This document shows, one piece after another, positions 17,061 to 24,976 of a DNA stretch of 64,000 bases. Location of the stretch: assembly GCF_001552635.1 (NCBI RefSeq), contig NZ_BCRO01000032.1, forward strand, positions 20,193-84,192, written 5' to 3'. The DNA is from Actinomadura hibisca NBRC 15177 (GTDB lineage Bacteria > Actinomycetota > Actinomycetes > Streptosporangiales > Streptosporangiaceae). Every line of letters starts with the position of its first letter. Position 1 is the stretch's first letter. The notes beneath the pieces are model-generated. The model saw only the letters and a program-made list of their open reading frames with translations. It did not search any database and was not told the origin of the DNA. A program made the translations under genes and the position numbers.

Positions 17061-18287
17061 ATGAGCCCGACCGAGCCGCCGGACCGCACGCCACCGGATC
17101 GAACGCCGCTGGACCGGACCAAGCTGCTGGCCGCCCGCTACCGGGCCGCCGCCGACCGCCCCTACCTGGCGGCGGCGCTGTACGCGCTGACGGTCGTGCC
17201 GACCTCGCGGGTGCCGACCATGGGCGTGGACCGGCACTGGCGCTGCTACGTGTCGCCGGAGTTCGTGGACCGCACGCCGGTGCCGGAGCTGGCCGGGGTG
17301 TGGATCCACGAGGTCGCGCACCTGCTGCGCGACCACCACGGCCGCGCCGCGCGGCTCCCGGCCGCCGACCAGCGCGACCACGCGCGGCTCAACATCGCGC
17401 AGGACTGCGAGATCAACGACGACCTGCTCGCCGACGGGTTGCCGCTGCCCGCGGGCCGGATGGAGCCGGGCCTGTTCGGGCTGCCGAGCGGGCGGCTGTT
17501 CGAGGAGTACCTGGCGGGCGTGCCGCCCCAGCCCGCGCCGCACGACTGCGGGTCCGGCGCGCACGGGCGTCCGGGCGACTGGGAGCTGGGCGGCGCCGAC
17601 GGGCCCGCCGGGGTCGGCGGGGTGGAGGCCGAGGCGCTGCGCCGCGCCGCCGCCGAGGCGATGCGCGCCCACCGGCGGAGCCGGGGCACCCTGCCGGGCG
17701 GCTGGGAGCGCTGGGCGGAACAGGTGCTGGAGCCGGTCGTGGACTGGCGGCGGGTGCTGGCAGGCGCGGTGCGCGAGGCGGTCGCATGGGCGGGCGGGGC
17801 GGTGGACTACACCTACCGGCGGCCCTCGCGCCGGACCCCGGCGCTGCGCGGCGTCGTGCTGCCGAGCCTGCGACGGCCGCTGCCGAGCGTGGCGGTCGTC
17901 ATCGACACCTCGGGGTCGATGGGCGACGACGACCTGGCGGCGGCGCTGGGCGAGGTCACCGGGGTGCTACGCGAGGTCGGCGTCGGCTCCCGGCGGCTGG
18001 CCGTACTGGCCTGCGACGCCGACGTGCAGGCGGTGTCACGGGTGAGCGCGGTGGAGCAGATCGGGCTGGCCGGGGGCGGCGGCACCGACATGCGGGTGGG
18101 CATCACCGCCGCACTGGCCGCCCGAGAGCGCCCCGACGTGGTGATCGTGCTGACCGACGGCTGGACACCGTGGCCGGACGAGCCCGTCGGGTGCAGGCTC
18201 ATCGCAGTGCTGATCGGCGAGACGACGGACACGAGCGCGGGCGCACCCGAGCCGCCCGTCTGGGTGGAGACGGTGCGCATCGGGTGA
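17061..18287 (+). CDS. Metallopeptidase-like plus VWA-like protein (DUF2201 type)
   Basis: 408 residues. The N-terminal half carries a zincin-like HEVAH motif (83-87) in GVWIHEVAHLLRDHH followed by a conserved INDDLL stretch. The C-terminal half is a VWA fold whose metal-ion-dependent adhesion site begins DTSGSMGDDD (282-291), with GGGGTDMR as the threonine loop. Together these match the DUF2201 putative metallopeptidase/VWA family, usually paired with a MoxR ATPase as here. The HExxH-like motif suggests peptide cleavage, but activity of this family is not proven. Convergent with the minus-strand operon; only 15 bases separate the two stop codons and no hairpin is seen. Confidence 0.88.
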   Translation: MSPTEPPDRTPPDRTPLDRTKLLAARYRAAADRPYLAAALYALTVVPTSRVPTMGVDRHWRCYVSPEFVDRTPVPELAGVWIHEVAHLLRDHHGRAARLPAADQRDHARLNIAQDCEINDDLLADGLPLPAGRMEPGLFGLPSGRLFEEYLAGVPPQPAPHDCGSGAHGRPGDWELGGADGPAGVGGVEAEALRRAAAEAMRAHRRSRGTLPGGWERWAEQVLEPVVDWRRVLAGAVREAVAWAGGAVDYTYRRPSRRTPALRGVVLPSLRRPLPSVAVVIDTSGSMGDDDLAAALGEVTGVLREVGVGSRRLAVLACDADVQAVSRVSAVEQIGLAGGGGTDMRVGITAALAARERPDVVIVLTDGWTPWPDEPVGCRLIAVLIGETTDTSAGAPEPPVWVETVRIG

Positions 18288-18302
18288 TCCGGGCCGCCCG
18301 CC

Positions 18303-20270
18303 TCACCTGAGTTCCTGGGTGGTGAGCAGGCGGATCTGCGTGTCCAGCCAGGCGTCGGCGGCCTGTTGCGGGTCGTCGCCGCCTAGCGCCGTGCCGAATG
18401 CGCGCAGCGACGTGGCGGCGGCGCGTAGCCCGGTGTCGGCCAGGCGTTTGGCGGCGCGTTCGATGGCGGCCGGGGTGCCGCCGGGCAGGTGGCGCAGGCC
18501 TCGGTGGGCGGCGTCGGCGCAGATCGACAGCGCCTCGGCGAGGGCGGCGGCCAGCGGTTCGGGTTCGGGTTCGCCGTGCATGTCCAGGGCGGTGCCGCCG
18601 TCGCCGGGGGCCAGGTCCGGCACCACGACGCCGCTGGAGGCCAGCACCGCGATCGGGTCGATGAGCAGGCCGCCGTGAGTGCGGCGGACGGTGCCCGACA
18701 GCAGGCGCGGGCCGTCGCGCAGCGCGTCGGCCAGCGCGTCCAGGGAGCCGGGCGCGTGCGGGTTGTAGGGGGCCGACACGACGGCGGTCGTGCCCAATTC
18801 GTCGGCGATGACGGCCTCCAGGCGCTGGCCGCCGGGGTCGTAGCCGAGCGCGCGCACCTCGGCGACGGGGACGACGCGGACCAGTTCGGCGGCGACGCGG
18901 GGCCGGATCAGGCGCGGCGGCAGCGCCGCCACCTCGGCGTCCAGGGCCGCCAGGTCGCGGGCCAGCAGAGTGGGCGGCAGGTTCTCCCAGGTGTCGCCGA
19001 GCGGGGTGACGGTCGTCTTGGCGACGCGGCCGGGCGCGAGGCGCACGTTGCGGCCGGGGCCGCGCGAGGCGGTCTCCGACACGACGTTGGCGGTGGCGAA
19101 CGCGCGCAGGCCCGCCCCGGCGATCCGGCGTCCGGCCAAGTCGTGGCCGGTGAGCGGCTGGTCCTCGGCGGTCTTCCAGGTGCGGCCGAGCACCAGCACG
19201 ATCCCGGCGGCGGGGTGGGCGAGGTAGACGTCGGCGGTGCGCCGCTCGGCGGTGCCGCCGACGCGGCAGCCGAGGGCGGCGAGCCGGATGCGGCGCAGCG
19301 GGGTGTCGGCGCTCTCGTCGGTGCCGAGGATCTGCGAGCGGGGGCTGCCGTTCTCGTGGCGGGAGGCGCGGTGGCGGGCGTGGATCTCGGTGAGCAGGGC
19401 CGCGAAGTGCTCGGGGTCGTACTGGGCGTCGCGCTGGACGTAGCCGTCGAGCTGGACGGCGGTCTCCTCCAGCGCGGCGGCGGGCCAGTGCAGGTCGCGG
19501 GCGGTCAGGTCGCGGGCGGTGCGGCGCAGCGCGACGCCGAGGACGGGTCCGGCGTGCATCGCGCCGTCCAGCAGGAGCTGCCCGGCCAGTTCCAGCGCGT
19601 CCGCCATGCCGGAGCCCTTGCCCCCGGTGTCGCCGCCGACGTCCACGCGCACGTCGGCGGCGGTGAGGCCGCGCTCGTCGGCGGCGCGGAACGCCCACAC
19701 CGCCAGGACGGTCACCTCGCCGCGGCTCGGCGCGGCAGCGTCGGTGTGCACGTAGCCCAGCTCGCCCGGCACCAGGAACCGCACCGTGCAGGTCGCCAGC
19801 TCCACCGACGCGACCGGGTCGGCCGGTGTGGGCCGGTGGACGCGGGCGGCGTAGCCGGTGCGCAGGGCGCGGCGCGCGGCGGCGAGGGGGCGTTCGCCGA
19901 GCACTTCGGCGAGGGCGTCGTCGCCGAAGGAGCCCGGCGACCAGTCGGTGAACTCGGGGGCGGCGGGCCCGGCGTCCTCCTGCGGAGCGTCGTTCTGAGC
20001 CGACCGCTGGTAGGCCAGGACGACGCCGAGGCGGTGGCGGCACACGCCCTGGGCGGCGCAGGTGCAGGTGGCCGCCTCCAGCCCGGCCCCGGCGGGCAGG
20101 ACAGTGCGCGTGCCGTCGGCGAACACGCCGGTGACGGTGCCGTCGGCGGCCGTCTCCAGCTCGGGCGCGTTCCCGGCGTCCACGTCCTTGGCGGCGCGCT
20201 TGACCAGGCCCCGGTTGGCGAGCGCGGCCAGCGAGTCGGGGGTGAGGGCCAGCAGGTCGGCGCGCGTCAC
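18303..20270 (-). CDS. SWIM zinc-finger protein (YehQ-like)
   Basis: 655 residues from the GTG at 20270, which overlaps the VWA stop by four bases. The zinc site CTC-x5-CRH (Cys69, Cys71, Cys77, His79) fits the SWIM consensus CxCx(n)CxH. Behind it comes a long mixed domain with no enzyme motif that I recognise. SWIM fingers bind DNA or proteins. It is last in a co-translated MoxR-DUF5682-VWA-SWIM set that corresponds to E. coli yehL-yehM-yehP-yehQ in order. Confidence 0.85.
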   Translation of the reverse strand: MTRADLLALTPDSLAALANRGLVKRAAKDVDAGNAPELETAADGTVTGVFADGTRTVLPAGAGLEAATCTCAAQGVCRHRLGVVLAYQRSAQNDAPQEDAGPAAPEFTDWSPGSFGDDALAEVLGERPLAAARRALRTGYAARVHRPTPADPVASVELATCTVRFLVPGELGYVHTDAAAPSRGEVTVLAVWAFRAADERGLTAADVRVDVGGDTGGKGSGMADALELAGQLLLDGAMHAGPVLGVALRRTARDLTARDLHWPAAALEETAVQLDGYVQRDAQYDPEHFAALLTEIHARHRASRHENGSPRSQILGTDESADTPLRRIRLAALGCRVGGTAERRTADVYLAHPAAGIVLVLGRTWKTAEDQPLTGHDLAGRRIAGAGLRAFATANVVSETASRGPGRNVRLAPGRVAKTTVTPLGDTWENLPPTLLARDLAALDAEVAALPPRLIRPRVAAELVRVVPVAEVRALGYDPGGQRLEAVIADELGTTAVVSAPYNPHAPGSLDALADALRDGPRLLSGTVRRTHGGLLIDPIAVLASSGVVVPDLAPGDGGTALDMHGEPEPEPLAAALAEALSICADAAHRGLRHLPGGTPAAIERAAKRLADTGLRAAATSLRAFGTALGGDDPQQAADAWLDTQIRLLTTQELR

Positions 20271-21412
20271 CGGCCGATCCTCTCGGCGACGAAGTCGGCG
20301 AGCATCCCCGGCGTCATCGCGCCCACGTGCGCCCCGGCGTCGACCCAGCGGCGGCCCATGTCGCGGTCGTAGTCGGGGTTGGCCTCCTCGTCCAGCGCCG
20401 CGAGCCCCAGCACGTGCGTGCCCTGCTCGCACAGGCGGCGCACCGACCGCACCAGCGCGTGCGCGTCGCCGCCCTCGTAGAAGTCGGTGACGACCGCGAC
20501 GATGGCGCGGCGCGGGTTCTCCACCAGCGACGCGCCGTAGGCGACCGCCTTGGCGATGTCGGTGCCGCCGCCGAGCTGCACGCGCATCAGCAGCTCGACC
20601 GGGTCGGTGACGTCGGAGGTGAGGTCCACCACGGCGGTGTCGAACGCGACCAGGTGCGTCTTGAGGCCGGGCAGCCCCCACAGGCACGCGGCGGTGACCG
20701 CCGAGTGGATCACCGATCCGGCCATCGAGCCCGACTGGTCCACCAGCAGGATCAGCTGCCACTGCTCCAGCCGCCGCGCGGTGCGCGACAGGAAGCGCGG
20801 GTGCTCGATGTAGACGCGGCGCTCGTCGGGCCGGTAGTGGGCGAGGTTGGCGCGCACGGTGCCCTTGAAGTCGAAGTCCCGGGCGATCTTGAAGTTGCTG
20901 GGGCGGCGCGAGCGGGCGCCGTGGAAGGAGCGCCGGATCTCGACCTTGAGCTTGTCCATCAGCTCGCGCACCACCGCCTCCACGATGCGCCGCGCCATCG
21001 CCAGCACCTCGGGGTTCATCAGGTGCTTGGTGCGCAGGACGGCGCGCAGCAGCGCCGGGTCGGGCTCGACGCGCTCCAGCACGGCGGGGTCGGTGACGAT
21101 CTCGTGGATCTCGTAGCGCTCGACGGCGTCGCGCTCCAGCCGCTCGATGGTCTCCCGGGGGAACAGCCGGTGCACCGCGTCCAGCCAGTCCACCGCGTGG
21201 ACGACCGACGCGCCGTCTCCGGCCTGCCGGTTCTCGGGCCGCTCCCCTCCCCCGCCGCGCCGCACGCCGCGCCGCGCGAGGTCGGGATCGCGTCCGTACA
21301 GCCAGTCCAGTGCGGCGTCGCGCGCGGCGGCGTCGCCGGACAGACCGCCGGTGCGGCGCTCGGCGGGGGCGCCCAGGATCATGCGCCAGCGTTCCAGGTC
21401 CGGGGTGGTCAT
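20267..21412 (-). CDS. VWA-domain protein (YehP-like)
   Basis: 381 residues. Residues ~1-200 are helical (WLDAVHRLFPRETIERLERDAVERYEI, ELMDKLKVEIRRSFHG). The VWA domain follows with an intact metal site: DQSGSM at 225-230, the GGGTDIAKA threonine loop and VVTDFYEGG as the third loop. VWA proteins are the client-binding partners of MoxR ATPases. The ATG is shared with the TGA of DUF5682 (ATGA), and its own TGA with the SWIM start. Confidence 0.9.
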   Translation of the reverse strand: MTTPDLERWRMILGAPAERRTGGLSGDAAARDAALDWLYGRDPDLARRGVRRGGGGERPENRQAGDGASVVHAVDWLDAVHRLFPRETIERLERDAVERYEIHEIVTDPAVLERVEPDPALLRAVLRTKHLMNPEVLAMARRIVEAVVRELMDKLKVEIRRSFHGARSRRPSNFKIARDFDFKGTVRANLAHYRPDERRVYIEHPRFLSRTARRLEQWQLILLVDQSGSMAGSVIHSAVTAACLWGLPGLKTHLVAFDTAVVDLTSDVTDPVELLMRVQLGGGTDIAKAVAYGASLVENPRRAIVAVVTDFYEGGDAHALVRSVRRLCEQGTHVLGLAALDEEANPDYDRDMGRRWVDAGAHVGAMTPGMLADFVAERIGR

Positions 21413-23751
21413 GCCGGTCGTTCCTCCGGAAGCAGTCCCTCGGCGGCCAGCAGCGCACTGGCCTTGTGTTCCAGCGCGGCGGCGTCGGCCAGCAGCGCGG
21501 GGTCGGCGGTGGTGCGCAGCAGCGCGCGGGGCGAGCCGCGCAGGCCGCGCCGTTCCAGCAGGCCGCGCGCGATGGCCTCGCGCTCGCGGGGCGGGAAGAA
21601 CTCGAACGCCTGCCGCAGCGCGGGCAGCGCGACCAGGAAGTCGGTCTCGGCGAGCCCGGCGACCAGCTCGTCCAGCACGGCGAGGATCGTCGGGTCCTCC
21701 GACGTTCCCTCGGTGGCGATCACCTCGTCGCGGGCCAGCGCGAACAGCCCGGCCAGCCAGTCGCCGAGGACGCCGGGCGCGGACATGCCGCGCACCGCGC
21801 GTGCGGCGTCCCCGGCGTCGCCCAGCGACCAGGCCAGCCCGAACGCCGCGCCGCGCAGGTCGGGCGGCGCGTCGGTGGCGGCGGCGACGCGGCGGGCGAC
21901 GGCGAGCGCGGCCTCGCGGTCCAGGCCGAGCGGCCCGGCGGCGTGCCGGAGCGCGTCGCGGGTGGCCGCCAGGGCGTGCAGGCGTTCCAGGTCGGCGGAG
22001 GCGGGGCCGCCCCGGACGCCCTCGGCCAGCCACAACACCCGCTGCACCGAGCCTTCGATGACGGTGGCGAACAGCGGGCTCCCGGCGGTGCCGAGCAGCC
22101 GGTCGTGCCGCCACAGGCCGAGGACGGTGGCGAGCACGTGCCCGAGGTCGCCCAGGTCGGACGCGGCGGCGAGGCCCGCCCGCAACGTCCCGACGATCTG
22201 CCCGGACAGGTCGGCGCAGCCGCACAGCGCCGCGTCGAACAGCACGGCGGCCAGCACGCGGACGCGCGACCCGGCGGCGGCGAGGCGCTCGTCCAGGACG
22301 GCGGCGGCCGCGTCGGCGAGGGACGCGCCGTAGGCCCCGGCCTCGATGAGGGCGGGCAGCCGGTCGTCGGAGGGCGCCAGCGTCCAGCGCTCCTCCATGA
22401 CGGGATCGCCGCCGGTGGCGGGCCCGGAGTCGCGCTCGAAGCCGGGCACGCGCAGCACCCGCAGCCGGTGCAGGACGCGGCTGCGGGCCAGGCCGCGCTC
22501 GGTCGCCAGTTTCAGGGTGACCTGCCCGGCCTTGTCCAGGCCGTGGCGTTCCAGCTCGGCGGTGGCGTCGTGGACCAGCGGCGGCGCGGGCGTGCCCGCC
22601 GCGAGACGGCCGACACGGTGGCCGCTGAGGGCCTTGACCATCTCCACCACGGCCGGGTGCGCGCCGCCGGTGAGCGGGCCGTGCCCGGTCCACGGCAGCG
22701 GCTGGTCCAGGTCGTCGCCGACCAGCGCGGCGACCAGGCCGTCCAGCAGGTCGGTGCGGGCGGGGGCGCGGTGGCCGCGCAGCCGCGCCAGGCCCTCGGT
22801 GAGGGTACGGGCGGCGATCAGGTCGGCGGTGGAGACGACCTGCTTGCGCTGGCGCAGCCGCGTCACGACGATCTCGGTGAGGGCGTCGGCGGCGGCCTCG
22901 GGGCCGCTCTCCCACAACCGCTGGTAGTACTCGGGCGACGGCATCCCGGACTGGTAGCCGGTGAAGGCGTCCAGGCGCTTGAACGAGTAGGGCACCAGGT
23001 AGCTGCCGCCGGTCGCGCCGTCGGGCGGGCTCGGCACCTCCGGCCAGCCCTCCTCCGCCCCTTCTTCGGCGATCAGCCGCTGGAGGGCGGGGCGGTGGAA
23101 GCCGCCGGTGACGACCACGACGGGCCGGTTCCCCGCGTCGGCGACGGCGGCCCTGATCCAGCGCGCCATGTACGCCTCGCGGGCGGTGTCGTCCTCGCCC
23201 GCGTCGGTCTCGCCGCGCACCAGGTCGAAGTAGGTGGCGAGGCGCTCGGCGAGGCCGTCGTCGTCCTCGATCTCGACCAGGTGGTCCCACAGCGCGTCGC
23301 CGTTGTCGACCGAGAACTTGCGGCACAGCCGGGCGGTGACCTCGGCGTAGCGCTCCTCGGCGTCGGTGTAGCGGTTGCGGCGGTCGGCGAAAGCGGGGTG
23401 CCAGGCGGGCAGGTCGATGAAGCGGACCTGCGCCCCGGCGGCGCGGCCCTCGGTGATGGCGACCCACTCCGGCGAGTACGCGCACAGCGGCGACCAGGAG
23501 GAGCGCAGCCGGTCGGCCTCCCGGTGGTGGCTGTAGATCGCCACCGGGAGGCCGTGGCCGAGCAGCAGCTCGTCGAGGCGGTGGCTGAAGTCGGCGGGGC
23601 CCTCCACCAGCACGTGCGCGGGGCGCAGCTCGGCGATCGTGCGCCGCACGAGCCGCGCGCACGCCGGGCTGTGGTGCCGGACGCCGATGAAGGCGACGTT
23701 CCCCGGCACGTTCTCCGGCGCATCCTCCAGCACGGGCACCGGTGCGGTCAC
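21409..23751 (-). CDS. DUF5682 protein (YehM-like)
   Basis: 780 residues from the GTG at 23751 (GTGA overlap with the MoxR stop). Begins with FIGVRHHSPACARLVR and AHVLVEGPADF. A GxRHHS motif followed by VEGP recalls the GxxH and Glu motifs of the TraB/TIKI/ChaN/EreA metal-hydrolase-like superfamily, but that link is my inference. Further conserved patches are VVVTGGFHRPALQRL and YLVPYSFKRLDAFTGYQSGMPSPEYYQRLW. The C-terminal half is Ala/Leu-rich helical. No membrane segment or signal. DUF5682 occurs essentially with this MoxR/VWA/SWIM set; its job is unknown. Confidence 0.88.
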   Translation of the reverse strand: MTAPVPVLEDAPENVPGNVAFIGVRHHSPACARLVRRTIAELRPAHVLVEGPADFSHRLDELLLGHGLPVAIYSHHREADRLRSSWSPLCAYSPEWVAITEGRAAGAQVRFIDLPAWHPAFADRRNRYTDAEERYAEVTARLCRKFSVDNGDALWDHLVEIEDDDGLAERLATYFDLVRGETDAGEDDTAREAYMARWIRAAVADAGNRPVVVVTGGFHRPALQRLIAEEGAEEGWPEVPSPPDGATGGSYLVPYSFKRLDAFTGYQSGMPSPEYYQRLWESGPEAAADALTEIVVTRLRQRKQVVSTADLIAARTLTEGLARLRGHRAPARTDLLDGLVAALVGDDLDQPLPWTGHGPLTGGAHPAVVEMVKALSGHRVGRLAAGTPAPPLVHDATAELERHGLDKAGQVTLKLATERGLARSRVLHRLRVLRVPGFERDSGPATGGDPVMEERWTLAPSDDRLPALIEAGAYGASLADAAAAVLDERLAAAGSRVRVLAAVLFDAALCGCADLSGQIVGTLRAGLAAASDLGDLGHVLATVLGLWRHDRLLGTAGSPLFATVIEGSVQRVLWLAEGVRGGPASADLERLHALAATRDALRHAAGPLGLDREAALAVARRVAAATDAPPDLRGAAFGLAWSLGDAGDAARAVRGMSAPGVLGDWLAGLFALARDEVIATEGTSEDPTILAVLDELVAGLAETDFLVALPALRQAFEFFPPREREAIARGLLERRGLRGSPRALLRTTADPALLADAAALEHKASALLAAEGLLPEERPA

Positions 23752-24839
23752 CGGCCCGGCAGCAGGTGGCGGGCCGCGTGCAGGGCCTTCCACTGCGGTC
23801 CGGGGCGGCGGGCGGCCTGCTGCTCCAGGTAGCGGCGCAGCCGGGTCAGGTCGTCGGCGCTGTCCTTGGCGGCGGTCCCGGCCAGGCACTCCACGATGTC
23901 GGCGGCGCTCCCGGCCTCGCCGCGCAGGAACCAGCCGCGCACCCCGACCGCGTGCGCGACCGACACGGCCTCGGCGGTGCTCATCACCGTGGACGGCCGG
24001 TCCATCGCCTGCCCGTCGGACGCCTTGCCCGACCGCAGCTCGCGGAAGGTGGTGACCAGGACCTCCAGCACGTCGCGGCGCGGCGGCACCTGCACGCCCG
24101 AGCGCTCCAGCAGCGCGGCGGCCTCGGCCTCCACCAGGTCCAGCTCGGTGGCGAAGTCGGCGATGGGGAAGACGGTCTCGAAGTTGAAGCGGCGCTTGAG
24201 GGCGGCGCTCATCTCGTTGACGCCCCGGTCGCGGGTGTTGGCGGTGGCGATGACGTTGAAGCCCTCGCGGGCGAACACCATGGCGTCGGGGCCGATCAGC
24301 TCCGGCACCGCCAGCACCCGGTCCGACAGCGGCGACAACAACGAGTCCTGCACCTCCAGCGGGCAGCGGGTGATCTCCTCGAACCGCACCACCTTGCCCT
24401 CGGCCATGCCGCGCAGCAGCGGCGCGGGCACCAGGGAGCGGGTGGAGGGGCCCTCGGCGACCAGCATCGCGTAGTTCCAGGAGTACTTGATCTGGTCCTC
24501 GGTGGTGGCCGCGCCGCCCTGGATGGTGAGGGTGGAGTCGCCCGACACCGCGGCCGCGACCAGCTCCGACAACAGCGACTTGGCCGTGCCGGGCTCGCCG
24601 ACCAGCATCAGGCCGCGGCTGGTGGCCAGGGTGACCAGGGCGCGGTCGATCAGCGAGGGGTCGCCGACGAACTTGCGGCGCACCCCCAGCTCGTCGTCGC
24701 CGACGACGAAGCGGCGCGCGGCCGCCAGGCTCAGCGCCCAGCCGGGCGGCCGGGGCGCGGTGTCGGTCTCGCGCAGCCGCTCCAGCTCGTCGGCGAACCG
24801 CACCTCGGCGGGCGGGCGTTGCACCATCTGCTCGGTCAT
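23748..24839 (-). CDS. MoxR-type AAA+ ATPase (YehL-like, minus-strand module)
   Basis: 363 residues. Walker A GEPGTAKS (81-88), pore-region TTEDQIKYSWNYAM, Walker B in KVVRFEEITRCPLEVQDSLL, sensor 1 VIATANTRDRGVNEMS and arginine finger ALKRRFNFETVFP are complete. Predicted to form a hexameric ATPase ring working with the VWA protein two genes down. The 26-base gap before it contains GAGAAAG as a ribosome site and follows the 36-residue ORF; its stop overlaps DUF5682. Confidence 0.93.
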   Translation of the reverse strand: MTEQMVQRPPAEVRFADELERLRETDTAPRPPGWALSLAAARRFVVGDDELGVRRKFVGDPSLIDRALVTLATSRGLMLVGEPGTAKSLLSELVAAAVSGDSTLTIQGGAATTEDQIKYSWNYAMLVAEGPSTRSLVPAPLLRGMAEGKVVRFEEITRCPLEVQDSLLSPLSDRVLAVPELIGPDAMVFAREGFNVIATANTRDRGVNEMSAALKRRFNFETVFPIADFATELDLVEAEAAALLERSGVQVPPRRDVLEVLVTTFRELRSGKASDGQAMDRPSTVMSTAEAVSVAHAVGVRGWFLRGEAGSAADIVECLAGTAAKDSADDLTRLRRYLEQQAARRPGPQWKALHAARHLLPGR

Positions 24840-24865
24840 CGGGTGTCTTTCTCGGTCGGCGCGGG

Positions 24866-24976
24866 TCAGCGCGCGGCGTCGGCGAGGTCGGTCAGGGCTA
24901 GGACGGTGCGGCCGAGCACCGTGTCGATGCGGTCGCGTTCGACGGCCGGGGGCACCGGGGTGTCCTCGTCGCTCAT
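24866..24976 (-). CDS. 36-residue microprotein between DUF4132 and MoxR genes
   Basis: An ATG at 24976 overlaps the TGA of the DUF4132 gene (ATGA) and opens a 36-codon frame that is acidic and ends IDTVLGRTVLALTDLADAAR. No family recognised. The last part looks like one amphipathic helix and vaguely resembles the C-terminal ends of the neighbouring DUF4132 proteins (LTALADKAANK), so it may be a remnant of a sixth copy or a small adaptor. The coupled start and the matching position of a small gene (yehK) in the E. coli cluster argue that it is translated; homology to yehK is not claimed. Confidence 0.5.
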   Translation of the reverse strand: MSDEDTPVPPAVERDRIDTVLGRTVLALTDLADAAR

